32,449 nucleotides of DNA from Hyphomicrobiales bacterium (GTDB lineage Bacteria > Pseudomonadota > Alphaproteobacteria > Rhizobiales > Hyphomicrobiaceae). The position numbers and the translations under genes were made by a program. The stretch is taken from contig RXJK01000013.1 in the NCBI GenBank assembly GCA_003963125.1, positions 2,461 to 34,909 on the forward strand, given 5' to 3'. Under the pieces are notes generated by a model that was given only the letters and a program-made list of their open reading frames with translations, was not told the DNA's origin and made no database searches. Positions 1-7,958 of the stretch are shown piece after piece (positions within the stretch are counted from its first letter, which is position 1; every line of letters starts with the position of its first letter).

Positions 1-597
1 GCGCCCCGCAGCGGGCGTCGGTACCGTCGCCAGGATCTCGTCCATCTTGGTCAGGCGGTCCGCAAGGCCCGGTGGGATGTCCTGTCCGCCGATGCGCGCT
101 TCGAGCTGCCGCGTATCCGACGCGCTCTTGGCCTGGGCATCTTTCAAGGCCGTGATCGTGCGCTGGGCGTCATCGAGCCGGGCCCGCAGGCCCTCGGCTC
201 CCGGGCGCCCGCCGATCGCCGCTTCCATGTCCGCGACCCGCTTCGTCACTTCGCTCAGCACGACCGCCTGGCGATTGGCTTCATCGCGCGTCGACGTGAG
301 ATACTCGCCCGCGAGATAGACGAGCGCCGCTCCGACCGCCCCGGCGGCCAGATGCGTCACGATGCTGCCGGCCGAAACACCCCGCGCGGCAGGCTTCGCT
401 GCCGGCGCGGCATCTTCCGGCCTCTGCGCGGCGGAGGCGGCCTCTTCGGGCTTCGCTTCGGCACCGGGCGGACTATCGGCGGGTGCCTTGGTGTCGCCCT
501 TCGGCGGCTCGACCTCGGTCGCCTTAAGATCGATCGTCGCGTAGGACCGCTTGCCCTCGCCGCCACGGCCCTGATGGTCATCCGAACTGTTGGACAT
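1..597 (-). CDS. Mic60/mitofilin-like inner-membrane protein (COG4223), N-terminal part
   Basis: Only the first 199 codons are in the window; the frame stays open to base 1, so the gene continues beyond the edge. The N-terminus (about residues 1-75) is polar and rich in Ala, Pro, Glu and Lys and probably disordered. One hydrophobic segment follows (about 78-100), then a charged, Ala/Leu/Glu-rich stretch (about 102-190) that looks like the start of a coiled coil. This layout (short cytoplasmic tail, one membrane helix, long periplasmic coiled coil) is that of alphaproteobacterial Mic60/COG4223 proteins, which are characteristically encoded just after hemD. The bacterial homologue is linked in the literature to membrane shaping and envelope contact sites. 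The start ATG at 597 has a GGAGG about 13 bases upstream. It lies 107 bp after hemD on the same strand and is probably co-transcribed. The identity rests mostly on layout and gene order, because the conserved C-terminal mitofilin domain is outside the window. Confidence 0.8.
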   Translation of the reverse strand, partial: MSNSSDDHQGRGGEGKRSYATIDLKATEVEPPKGDTKAPADSPPGAEAKPEEAASAAQRPEDAAPAAKPAARGVSAGSIVTHLAAGAVGAALVYLAGEYLTSTRDEANRQAVVLSEVTKRVADMEAAIGGRPGAEGLRARLDDAQRTITALKDAQAKSASDTRQLEARIGGQDIPPGLADRLTKMDEILATVPTPAAGR

Positions 598-704
598 GAT
601 GTCCGCCTGGCCTCCAACTCGACTTGCGCGCATCGTCGCGGTGGCGGTCGCGCCCCGGCAACCGGGTCTCGCACGACCGTCTTGATAAGGCGTTGACGGC
701 GATC

Positions 705-1469
705 CTAAAGATCGTCCTCGTCACTCGCCGTGTGCACCATTCCGCCGCTTCTCGGAATGGAGGCGAGGACCTGCCGCAGCGACGGCTCCGCCGCAACCTC
801 GACGCTGACTTCTCCCAAAGGTTCCAGCCGCTTGGCTACCGCTTGTGAAAGGCAAAAGTGCGTCAGGCCCTTCACGTAGTCGACGAGCCCGAACTTCTTG
901 ATGAGGCTCGCATACACCGTGGCGGTGTGAGGCGACAAGAGGATCACGCCCTCGATCTCGCCCATCGCCAATTGGTCGAGCGTGTCGCTCGAGAACCCCC
1001 GGGCTGCGACGGTGCGGTAGACCACGACTTCAAGCACGCGAAATCCCTGGGCTTCCAGGTCACCCGCGAGATCGACGGCGAGACGATCTCCCGCGACGTG
1101 CATCAGGAGACCGGCGGCCGGATCCACCACCGAGACGATGTGGTTCATGAGTTCGCGTGCGTTGCCGGCGCCCGTGATCACCGTTTCGAAGCCGAGCCCG
1201 CGACCTTCCTCGGCGGTCGCCTTGCCGACGGCGAACAGCGGCAGCTTCACCGCGTCCTTGCGCGCGGGATGATTGCGCAGGGCGCGCAAGGCGTTGCGGC
1301 TCGTCGCAATCAGGGCCTGGACGCCTTCCAGGTCGATCTCGACACCCTCGATGAATTCCACCGACAGCAGCGGCTCGACCGTCGCCTCATGGCCGAGGCG
1401 CTCGAGCGTGGCCTGCAGCTTGATGGCATCGGGCTCGGCCCGGGTGACGAGCAGCCGCATCGGGCTCAC
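705..1469 (-). CDS. hemD: Uroporphyrinogen-III synthase
   Basis: Cyclises hydroxymethylbilane to uroporphyrinogen III, inverting ring D, in tetrapyrrole (haem, cobalamin) synthesis in the cytoplasm. The product is 254 residues, normal for the family. It begins with the typical MRLLVTRAEPDA edge strand of the HemD fold, and carries a segment near LIATSRNALRAL, where the family has its conserved T/S-S-xNA region. HemD is poorly conserved at sequence level, so the position directly after hemC carries much of the weight. The chosen start is GTG at 1469, whose GTGA overlaps the hemC stop by 4 bases, indicating translational coupling. An in-frame ATG at 1460 is the alternative and would remove only three residues. 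Confidence 0.93.
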   Translation of the reverse strand: MSPMRLLVTRAEPDAIKLQATLERLGHEATVEPLLSVEFIEGVEIDLEGVQALIATSRNALRALRNHPARKDAVKLPLFAVGKATAEEGRGLGFETVITGAGNARELMNHIVSVVDPAAGLLMHVAGDRLAVDLAGDLEAQGFRVLEVVVYRTVAARGFSSDTLDQLAMGEIEGVILLSPHTATVYASLIKKFGLVDYVKGLTHFCLSQAVAKRLEPLGEVSVEVAAEPSLRQVLASIPRSGGMVHTASDEDDL

Positions 1470-2392
1470 GCGGTCGCAAGGAAGTCGGGGCCCGCCCGGC
1501 CGAGCAGCTCTTCCGCCGCTTCCACGGCGGCCTTAACCGCCTCGTGCGAAGCCACATGCCGTTCGGTGGCATGCGCGACGCTGCCGTCGGGTTTCAGGAT
1601 CATGCCCCGGAAACGCATCTCGCTGCCCTTCAGTTCGGCGAGGCCCGCGATGGGCGTCCGGCAGGAGCCGTCGAGGCGACGCAGGAACGCGCGCTCGGTC
1701 TCGACCACGAGGGCGGACGGCTGGTGGTTGATCGCCGCCAGGATCTCGGCGATGACCGTATCGGCTTCGCGCATCTCGATCCCCACGGCGCCCTGCGCGC
1801 AGGCAGGCAGCATGTCGTCCGTCGAAATGACGCTGGTGATGCGGTTTTCCAGCCCCAGCCGCCGCAGCCCGGCACACGCGAGGAGCGTCGCATCGGCAAC
1901 CCCTTCCTCGAGCTTCCGGAGACGCGTCTCGACATTTCCGCGCAGCCCCACGACCTGGAGATCGGGCCGCATGTGCCGGACCTGCGCCTGCCGGCGCAGC
2001 GACGCCGTCGCCACCACGGCGCCGGGCTTCAGATCGGCGAACCCGCCGGCCTTGTGGCTGATGAAGGCGTCCCGCACGTCCTCGCGCGGGAGAATGCAGC
2101 GGATGGCGAGGCCCTCAGGGAGCACCGTCGGCATGTCCTTCATCGAGTGCACGGCGATGTCGATGTCGCTCGCGATCAGCGCCTCTTCGAGCTCCTTCGT
2201 GAACAGGCCCTTGCCGCCCGCCTCGGACAGCAGCCGGTCCTGGATGCGGTCACCCGACGTCTTGTAGATCTTGACCTCGAAGGCGAGCGTGCCCTTGCCA
2301 TGGGCCGCTTCGAGCCGTGCCTGCACCTCGCGCGCCTGGGCCAATGCCAGCGGGGATCCGCGCGTTCCGATGCGGAGGGGCGAGGCTTGCAC
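1466..2392 (-). CDS. hemC: Hydroxymethylbilane synthase (porphobilinogen deaminase)
   Basis: Polymerises four porphobilinogen units into hydroxymethylbilane using a covalently bound dipyrromethane cofactor. At 308 residues it has the family length. Visible motifs are RIGTRGSPLALAQ near the N-terminus, KDMP with the catalytic Asp at about residue 86, REDVRDAF, ATASLRRQAQ, GLRGNVETRL and the cofactor-binding loop LDGSCRTP with Cys at about 244. The open frame extends upstream to 2743, but homology starts at RIGTRGSP. The GTG at 2392 is preceded by GGAG with an 8-base gap, so I take GTG as the start. It is followed by hemD with a 4-base overlap, and it faces away from tsaD across about 120 bp that must hold promoters for both directions. 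Confidence 0.96.
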   Translation of the reverse strand: MQASPLRIGTRGSPLALAQAREVQARLEAAHGKGTLAFEVKIYKTSGDRIQDRLLSEAGGKGLFTKELEEALIASDIDIAVHSMKDMPTVLPEGLAIRCILPREDVRDAFISHKAGGFADLKPGAVVATASLRRQAQVRHMRPDLQVVGLRGNVETRLRKLEEGVADATLLACAGLRRLGLENRITSVISTDDMLPACAQGAVGIEMREADTVIAEILAAINHQPSALVVETERAFLRRLDGSCRTPIAGLAELKGSEMRFRGMILKPDGSVAHATERHVASHEAVKAAVEAAEELLGRAGPDFLATA

Positions 2393-2512
2393 GTGAAGGT
2401 CTCCAGATGCTAGGCGGTGCGGCGGTTCGGCCAGCCGGCGCGGACCTGCCGAAGCGCTGCCCTGACAAAGGTTTGCGCGCTTCCAACCGGAATACAAGGC
2501 GCCATTAAGCTC

Positions 2513-3661
2513 ATGTCGGCTCCGAGCGCAAATGGATCGATGCGCCGGGCCGCTGCAGCGGGGTCCGGAACGGGCGACCTGCGCGTCCTCGGCATCGAGA
2601 CGAGTTGCGACGAGACGGCGGCATCCGTCGTCCTCCGCCGGCCCGACGGGGTCGGCGAAGCCCTGTCCAACGTCGTGCGCTCCCAGTGGGAGGAGCACCG
2701 GCCGTTCGGCGGCGTCGTTCCCGAGATCGCCGCCCGCGCCCATGTCGAATGCCTCGACGGCATTATTGCCAAAGCGCTAACCGACGCCTCCCTCTCCCTG
2801 TCCGACCTCGACGCCGTCGCGGTGACGGCCGGGCCGGGCCTGATCGGCGGCCTCCTCGTCGGCGTCACCACGGCGCAGACATTGGCCCTGGTGCACGGCC
2901 TTGCGCTCATCGCGGTCAACCATCTCGAAGCCCATGCCCTGACCGTCGGCCTGACGGAAGGTCTGAAGCCGCCCTATGTGCTGCTTCTCGTTTCGGGCGG
3001 GCATACACAGATCCTGGTCGTGGAAGACGTTGGCCGCTACCGGCGCCTCGGCTCGACCATCGACGACGCCCTCGGCGAAGCCTTCGACAAGACGGCGAAG
3101 CTCTTGGGGCTCGGTTTTCCCGGCGGTCCCGCCGTCGAGCGCGCCGCCTCGTCCGGGCGTGAAGGCCGCTTCTCGTTGCCGCGGCCGATGCAAGGCCGCC
3201 CCGAGCCCAACTTCTCGTTTGCGGGTCTGAAGACGGCCGTGCGCCACCAGGCGCAGGCCCTCGTCCCGCTGCACGAACAGGACATCGCCGATCTCTGCGC
3301 GGATTTCCAGGCCGCCGTCGCCGACGCGGTGGCCGATCGCATCGCCCGCGCCTTGGCGATCGCGAGCGAAACCCTCGAACCCGGCAAGGGCCGGCATCTC
3401 GTGGTCGCGGGCGGGGTGGCGGCCAACAAGCGCCTGCGTGATCGCCTCAAGGCTGCCGCGCAGACCGCCGGCTACACCCTCCACGTCCCGCCACCGGCCC
3501 TCTGCACCGACAACGCCGCAATGGTGGCTTGGGCCGGTGCGGAACGCTTGGCACGCGGTTTGTCCGACGATCCCCTGACCGTCACGGCGCGTGCGCGTTG
3601 GCCGCTCGACCCCGATGCGTTGCCGGTTCTCGGCTCAGGCCGCCAGGGCGCCAAGGCCTGA
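2513..3661 (+). CDS. tsaD: tRNA N6-adenosine threonylcarbamoyltransferase TsaD (Kae1/Gcp/YgjD family)
   Basis: Transfers the threonylcarbamoyl group to A37 of ANN-decoding tRNAs (t6A), working with TsaB, TsaC and TsaE. The conserved N-terminus [14 protein letters not shown] is at about residues 25-38. The metal-binding HLEAH (H137, H141) and a later Asp in [13 protein letters not shown] supply the iron/zinc ligands. [23 protein letters not shown] and FPGGP are ASKHA-fold nucleotide-binding segments. From the ATG at 2513 the product has 382 residues, about 20-25 longer at the N-terminus than E. coli TsaD. An ATG at 2540 would be closer to family length, and neither start has a strong ribosome site. 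It is divergent from hemC. After it comes an unrelated minus-strand pair, so no co-transcribed partner is visible. Confidence 0.95.
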   Translation: MSAPSANGSMRRAAAAGSGTGDLRVLGIETSCDETAASVVLRRPDGVGEALSNVVRSQWEEHRPFGGVVPEIAARAHVECLDGIIAKALTDASLSLSDLDAVAVTAGPGLIGGLLVGVTTAQTLALVHGLALIAVNHLEAHALTVGLTEGLKPPYVLLLVSGGHTQILVVEDVGRYRRLGSTIDDALGEAFDKTAKLLGLGFPGGPAVERAASSGREGRFSLPRPMQGRPEPNFSFAGLKTAVRHQAQALVPLHEQDIADLCADFQAAVADAVADRIARALAIASETLEPGKGRHLVVAGGVAANKRLRDRLKAAAQTAGYTLHVPPPALCTDNAAMVAWAGAERLARGLSDDPLTVTARARWPLDPDALPVLGSGRQGAKA

Positions 3662-3676
3662 CCAGGCAGCCTTGCT

Positions 3677-4552
3677 TCAGGACCGCGCTCGGCCGAACCC
3701 GATGACCAGCGCGATCCCGCCCAGGATGGCGATCGACGACAGTGCAAGGCGCAGCGTCACAGACTCCGACAGAAGTACCGTACCGATCAGCGCTGTGATG
3801 ACCGGCGCGCTCAACTGCACCGAGGAAGATTGCGCACGCGTCAGGCCCGGCAATGCGGCGTACCAGATCGTATAGCCCAGGCCCGACGTCACCGCGCCAG
3901 ACAGCATGGCATAGGCAGCCCCGGCGAAACTCCACGTCTGCCCGAACCCCGCGGCCAGTGCCCACAGGACGACTGCGACGGGAATGGAGCGGAGAAAATT
4001 CCCCGCCGTATCGGCCATGGCGTTTGTCGCCCCTCGGCCGATGAGCGAGTAGGCGCCCCACGCGAGGCCTGCGCCGATCATGAGGATGGCTCCGCCCACG
4101 GGCGGCGCGGAAACACCCGGCGCGACCAACATGACGAAGCCCGCCACAGCCGCTGCGAATCCCATCCACTGCAAGCCCGCAAGGCGCTCGCCTTTGGCGA
4201 GGCTCGTCGCAATCATCGTAATCTGCACGGCCCCGAACAGGAACAGCGCGCCAGCCCCTGCCTGCAGGGTCACATACGCAAACGAAAAGGCGAACGCATA
4301 GGTGAGCAGCGCCACGGCGCCGGCCCACGACCCGTCGATCTTGCCACCGGACGGCCGCATCAACAGCCACAGCGTCACCCCGCCGGAGGCAAGGCGCACG
4401 AGCGCAAAGGACGCGGGGTCGATGGCATCATGCGCAAGGGCCAACCGGCACAGGAGGTTGTTGCCGGCGAACGCCAGCATCGCGATCACCGTCAGTACGA
4501 CCGTGCGCAGCGACGGAAGGTGCGTGGCTTGATCCGTCGGTGAGGATGCCAT
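3677..4552 (-). CDS. EamA/DMT-superfamily membrane transporter
   Basis: A 291-residue integral membrane protein with about ten hydrophobic segments arranged as two repeats of five, the layout of drug/metabolite transporter (EamA, RhaT/YdcZ-like) exporters. Typical features are the first-helix motif AFAGNNLLCRLAL near residues 20-35, FALVRLASGG just after it, and a second repeat ending in SESVTLRLALSSIAILGGIALV. Substrates in this family (amino acids, nucleosides, drugs) cannot be told from sequence. The open frame runs upstream to 4699, but the first 49 residues of that frame are charged and coincide with the end of fpr. The ATG at 4552 has AAAGG upstream and begins just before the first membrane segment. 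It lies 26 bp downstream of fpr on the same strand and is probably co-transcribed, with no obvious functional link. Confidence 0.88.
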   Translation of the reverse strand: MASSPTDQATHLPSLRTVVLTVIAMLAFAGNNLLCRLALAHDAIDPASFALVRLASGGVTLWLLMRPSGGKIDGSWAGAVALLTYAFAFSFAYVTLQAGAGALFLFGAVQITMIATSLAKGERLAGLQWMGFAAAVAGFVMLVAPGVSAPPVGGAILMIGAGLAWGAYSLIGRGATNAMADTAGNFLRSIPVAVVLWALAAGFGQTWSFAGAAYAMLSGAVTSGLGYTIWYAALPGLTRAQSSSVQLSAPVITALIGTVLLSESVTLRLALSSIAILGGIALVIGFGRARS

Positions 4553-4578
4553 CAAGCCGCCTTTCGCTGCGGGCTGCT

Positions 4579-5352
4579 TCACTTTTCCACGAACGCGCGC
4601 TCGACCACGAACTGCCCCGGCGTGTGGTTGGCGCCCTCGATGAAACCGCGTCCCTCGAGCATCACCTTGAGGTCGGCGATCATCTGCGGGCTGCCGCACA
4701 TCATAACGCGATCGTGCTCAGCATCGAGCGGCGGCATCCCCGTGTCCGTAAACAGCTTGCCGGTTTCGACGAGTTCGGTGATGCGCCCCTGGTGCCAGAA
4801 CGGCTCGCGCGTGACCGTCGGATAATAGATCAGCTTCTCGCGCACAAGCTCGCCGACGAATTCGTCCTTCGGCAGTTCGTTGCGGATGCGGTCGCCGTAG
4901 GCGAGCTCCGCCACCTGCCGGCATCCGTGCACGAGGACGATCTTCTCGTAGCGCTCGTAGGCTTCCGGGTCGCGGATGATGGCGAGGAATGGCGCAAGCC
5001 CTGTCCCCGTGCTCCAGAGATACAGCACGCGGCCAGGGGTGAGATTGTCCAGCACCAGCGTACCCGTCGGCTTGCGGCCGACGAGAATACGGTCGCCCGG
5101 CTTGATGTGCTGCAGCCGTGACGTCAGCGGACCATCCGGCACCTTGATCGACAGGAATTCGAGCTGCTCGTCGTAGTTCGTGCTGGCGAGGCTGTAGGCC
5201 CTGAGCAGCGGCTTACCCTCCAGCTCCAGCCCGATCATCACGAACTGCCCGTTGGCGAAGCGGAACGAGGGGCTGCGCGTCGCCGTGAAGCTGAACATGC
5301 TGGGCGTCCAGTGATGCACGTCGAGCACGGTCTCGGATTGCAGGGCGCTCAT
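4579..5352 (-). CDS. fpr: Ferredoxin-NADP(+) reductase, bacterial subclass I
   Basis: FAD enzyme that exchanges electrons between NADPH and ferredoxin or flavodoxin. The product is 257 residues from the ATG at 5352, exactly the usual size. Visible are the FAD-binding RAYSLAS (residues 51-57), the NADP-site STGTGLAP (114-121), and the C-terminal FVVERAFVEK typical of the Azotobacter/Rhodobacter-type bacterial enzymes, which lack a terminal Tyr. The frame continues to an ATG at 5394, which would add 14 Pro/Ala/Ser-rich residues; family alignment favours 5352, but the ribosome sites do not decide. Its start faces the DUF971/AprA-like/ferredoxin genes across 222 bp. An FPR beside a ferredoxin gene could be its reductant supply, though FPRs of this class are also widespread general redox and oxidative-stress enzymes. 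Confidence 0.95.
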   Translation of the reverse strand: MSALQSETVLDVHHWTPSMFSFTATRSPSFRFANGQFVMIGLELEGKPLLRAYSLASTNYDEQLEFLSIKVPDGPLTSRLQHIKPGDRILVGRKPTGTLVLDNLTPGRVLYLWSTGTGLAPFLAIIRDPEAYERYEKIVLVHGCRQVAELAYGDRIRNELPKDEFVGELVREKLIYYPTVTREPFWHQGRITELVETGKLFTDTGMPPLDAEHDRVMMCGSPQMIADLKVMLEGRGFIEGANHTPGQFVVERAFVEK

Positions 5353-5574
5353 GGCGGAAGGGGCTCCGGCAGGGGGAGAGGTGATCGAGGGCATCGCTAC
5401 CCGAGGTCCCTTGTCAGGACGGTCAATTTCTTTGCAGCGGAGGCAGTTTGCGCCGGCGCCCCCTTTCGTCCGGGCGCTGGCAATTAGTTGCTATCGACCG
5501 GTTCGCCTCGACGACATGCTTGTCCCATCGGTCGTCAAAGGCCTCGCGCCGGCGACCACCAACATGGGTCACGC
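5353..5574. other. Divergent intergenic region between fpr and the DUF971 gene
   Basis: A 222-bp head-to-head gap that must contain a promoter for fpr (minus) and one for the 5575-7947 genes (plus). I could not pick a convincing -35/-10 pair. A near-match to the sigma-54 consensus sits at 5478-5491 (TGGCAA, then TTAG, then TTGC), but its GG-to-GC spacing is 9 instead of the required 10, so I do not call it a promoter. Confidence 0.5.
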
Positions 5575-5931
5575 ATGCAACCGGTCGCCATAAATATCGA
5601 GGACGAAGGCCGCTCCCTCACGCTCGTGATCGCCGATGGCCGCATTGTGCGCGTCGGCGCCGACGTGCTGTGGTGCCACTGCCCGTCAGCCCTGCGCCGC
5701 AGCCGGCGGATGTCGGGCCTCGACCTCGCCGCCCCGTCCGGCATCCGGATCGCGCGCGTCACGCCGATCGGCAACTACGCGCTCAACATCGCCTTCAGCG
5801 ACGGGCATGACCGCGGCGTCTTCCCGTGGATCCTGCTCGCCGATCTCGCCGGTCGCCCGACCGTTGCAGATTTTCTCATTGCGGATGCCGCTCCATGCGC
5901 GTCCCGCACAGTCCAGAACCACGCGCTCTAG
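5575..5931 (+). CDS. DUF971 / gamma-butyrobetaine hydroxylase-like N-terminal domain protein
   Basis: A 118-residue protein that is essentially one DUF971 domain. The N-terminal half has the beta-rich pattern I-IEDEGRSLTLVIADGRIVRV. The diagnostic second half is VTPIGNYALNIAFSDGHDRGVFPWILLADLA, close to the family signature (V-P-V-G-Y-A-L ... F-DGH-GI-W). In gamma-butyrobetaine hydroxylases this domain is a small zinc-binding N-terminal module. Here the family's CPCxxC-like zinc ligands are only partly kept (WCHCP), as in many stand-alone DUF971 proteins. The function of stand-alone members is not established; some homologues lie near iron-sulfur genes. The ATG at 5575 has no strong ribosome site. 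It ends 9 bases before the AprA-like gene, so the two are almost certainly co-transcribed. Confidence 0.85.
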   Translation: MQPVAINIEDEGRSLTLVIADGRIVRVGADVLWCHCPSALRRSRRMSGLDLAAPSGIRIARVTPIGNYALNIAFSDGHDRGVFPWILLADLAGRPTVADFLIADAAPCASRTVQNHAL

Positions 5932-5940
5932 GATAGCCCC

Positions 5941-7683
5941 ATGACGCTCGATGCCATCGTCGACGGAATTTCGGAAGTCGCTTGCGACGTGCTCGTGATC
6001 GGCGGCGGGACGGCCGGCCCCATGGCCGCGCTCAAGGCCAAGCAGAAGAACCCGAAGGCCAACGTCATCCTGCTCGAAAAGGCGAACGTGAAGCGCTCCG
6101 GCGCCATATCCATGGGCATGGACGGCTTGAACAACGCGGTGATCCCCGGCTACGCCACGCCGGAGCAGTACACCAAGGAAATCACCATCGCCAACGACGG
6201 CATCGTCAACCAGAAGGCCGTCCTGAAGTACGCCCAGAACTGCTACAAGATCATCGAGGAGCTGGACAGCTACGGCATCCGCTTCCTCAAGAACGAGAAC
6301 GGCGATTTCGCCGTCAAGAAGGTGCATCACATCGGCACCTACGTGCTGCCGATGCCCAACGGCGAGACCGTGAAGAAGGCGCTTTATCGCCAGCTCCGCC
6401 GCGCCCGCCTGCTGATCTCCAACCGCTACATGGCCACCCGCCTCCTGACCGGTACCGACGGCCGCGTCGCGGGCGCCATCGCCGTCAACACGCGCACGTC
6501 CGAGTTCCTCGTCATCAAGGCGAAGTCCGTGATCCTGTGCATGGGCGCTGCCGGCCGGCTCGGCCTGCCGACGTCGGGCTACATGTACGGCACCTACGAG
6601 AACGCGGCGAACGCGGGCGATGGCTACGCGATGGCCTATCACGCCGGTGCCGCGCTCGCGAACCTCGAGTGCTTCCAGATCAATCCGCTTATCAAGGACT
6701 ACAACGGCCCCGCCTGCGCCTACGTCGCCGGTCCCTTCGGCGCCTACACAGCCAACAACGAGGGCGCGCGCTTCATCGAGTGCGACTACTGGTCGGGCCA
6801 GATGATGCTCGAGTTCTTCAACGAGCTGCAGTCCGGCAAGGGCCCCGTATTCCTCAAGCTCAACCACCTGCACGAGGACACGATCAAGGAGATCGAGACC
6901 ATCCTGCACAAAGTGGAACGGCCGACGCGCGGCCTGTTCCACGAGGGCCGCGGCACCGACTACCGCAGAGAGATGATCGAGATGCACATCTCCGAGATCG
7001 GCTTCTGTTCCGGCCACAGCGCCTCGGGCGTGTTCGTCGATGATTTCGGCCGCACCACCATCCCAGGCCTTTATGCGGCGGGCGACATGGCGAGCGTCCC
7101 GCACAACTACATGCTAGGGGCCTTCACCAACGGCGCCATCGCCGGCGAAGATGCTGCCGAGTACGCGGCCAACGTCGATTTCGCGTCCTTCGATGCCGGC
7201 GCCGTCGCGCTGGAGAAAGAGCGTGTGCTTGCGCCGACGAAGCGCGAAGACGGCATTCCGCCCAACCAGATCGAGTACAAGACGCGCCGCCTCGTCAACG
7301 ACTACCTCCAGCCTCCGAAGGTGACGCGCAAGTATGAACTCGGCCAGACGCGCCTTGCCGAAGTGCGCGACGACCTGGAGAACCGCATGATGGTGCGCAA
7401 TTCGCACGAGTTGATGCGAGCGCTCGAAGCCCACTCGATCCTCGACTGCGCGGACATGGCAGCCTTCGCCTCGCTCTATCGCACGGAAAGCCGCTGGGGC
7501 CTCTACCACCTGCGGACCGACTTCCCGCACAAGAACGACGAGGATTGGTTCTGCCACACTCTGCTGTCGAAGAAGGACGGCCGAATGGCCTGCGAGAAAC
7601 GCGCCGTCGACCCTTATGTCGTCCCCATCGCCGAGGACGAGCGCGATCTCTACGACAAGCAGCGCATCCGTGCGTCCGCCTGA
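5941..7683 (+). CDS. AprA-like / fumarate reductase-superfamily FAD oxidoreductase
   Basis: A 580-residue soluble flavoprotein. The FAD dinucleotide fold is DVLVIGGGTAGPMAAL (residues 16-31), followed by LLEKANVKRSGAISMGMDGLNN, which resembles the adenylylsulfate reductase alpha subunit (AprA) more than classical SdhA/FrdA. The substrate or capping domain lies in the middle, and the C-terminal FAD motif IPGLYAAGDMASVPHN is near 374-389. It is somewhat shorter than true AprA (over 600 residues). Its partner is a minimal ferredoxin rather than the larger AprB, and no sat or dissimilatory sulfite genes are nearby, so a dissimilatory sulfur role is not indicated. A ribosome site (AGGATAG) precedes the ATG at 5941. 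The 30-bp gap to the ferredoxin gene suggests the ferredoxin is its electron-transfer subunit. The substrate is unknown; reduction or oxidation of a sulfur or nitrogen compound brought in by the downstream ABC system is my inference. Confidence 0.85.
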   Translation: MTLDAIVDGISEVACDVLVIGGGTAGPMAALKAKQKNPKANVILLEKANVKRSGAISMGMDGLNNAVIPGYATPEQYTKEITIANDGIVNQKAVLKYAQNCYKIIEELDSYGIRFLKNENGDFAVKKVHHIGTYVLPMPNGETVKKALYRQLRRARLLISNRYMATRLLTGTDGRVAGAIAVNTRTSEFLVIKAKSVILCMGAAGRLGLPTSGYMYGTYENAANAGDGYAMAYHAGAALANLECFQINPLIKDYNGPACAYVAGPFGAYTANNEGARFIECDYWSGQMMLEFFNELQSGKGPVFLKLNHLHEDTIKEIETILHKVERPTRGLFHEGRGTDYRREMIEMHISEIGFCSGHSASGVFVDDFGRTTIPGLYAAGDMASVPHNYMLGAFTNGAIAGEDAAEYAANVDFASFDAGAVALEKERVLAPTKREDGIPPNQIEYKTRRLVNDYLQPPKVTRKYELGQTRLAEVRDDLENRMMVRNSHELMRALEAHSILDCADMAAFASLYRTESRWGLYHLRTDFPHKNDEDWFCHTLLSKKDGRMACEKRAVDPYVVPIAEDERDLYDKQRIRASA

Positions 7684-7713
7684 TCACGCTATTCGAACGA
7701 GGAGCTTCGCTTC

Positions 7714-7947
7714 ATGCCGCTCGCGCCAACCTTCACCACCGTCCCCGTCGTCGTCGATGACGCCAAGTGCATCGCCGAGAAGGGCTGCACGGTCTGCGTC
7801 GACGTGTGCCCGCTCGACGTCCTGCGCATCTCGGACACGACAGGCAAGGCCTACATGGCGTACGATGAGTGCTGGTACTGCATGCCCTGCGAGGCCGATT
7901 GCCCGACGGGCGCGGTGAAAGTGAACATCCCCTACCTCCTCAAATAG
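7714..7947 (+). CDS. Two-cluster [4Fe-4S] ferredoxin, AprB-like minimal form
   Basis: A 77-residue electron carrier with two complete cluster motifs. The first is C19-x5-C25-x2-C28-x3-C32-P and the second C53-x2-C56-x2-C59-x3-C63-P, so two [4Fe-4S] clusters are expected. The enlarged first spacing (KCIAEKGCTVC) resembles the arrangement in AprB-type subunits, but the long C-terminal tail that AprB wraps around AprA is absent. The start ATG at 7714 has GAGGAG about 11 bases upstream. It sits 30 bp after the AprA-like gene and 11 bp before the HEAT-repeat gene, making a tight unit. Likely role: the beta subunit or dedicated electron carrier of the flavoprotein. Confidence 0.93.
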   Translation: MPLAPTFTTVPVVVDDAKCIAEKGCTVCVDVCPLDVLRISDTTGKAYMAYDECWYCMPCEADCPTGAVKVNIPYLLK

Positions 7948-7958
7948 CGGCGCCCCTC

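Noticed and set aside
858..2267. A 469-codon plus-strand frame across hemD and hemC
   Set aside because: It lies opposite well-recognised haem genes and has no family motif; codon bias explains its length.
5478..5491. Possible sigma-54 promoter upstream of the DUF971 gene
   Set aside because: TGGCAA-TTAG-TTGC has only 9 bases between GG and GC. Sigma-54 is strict about 10, so this is not counted with the three perfect sites.
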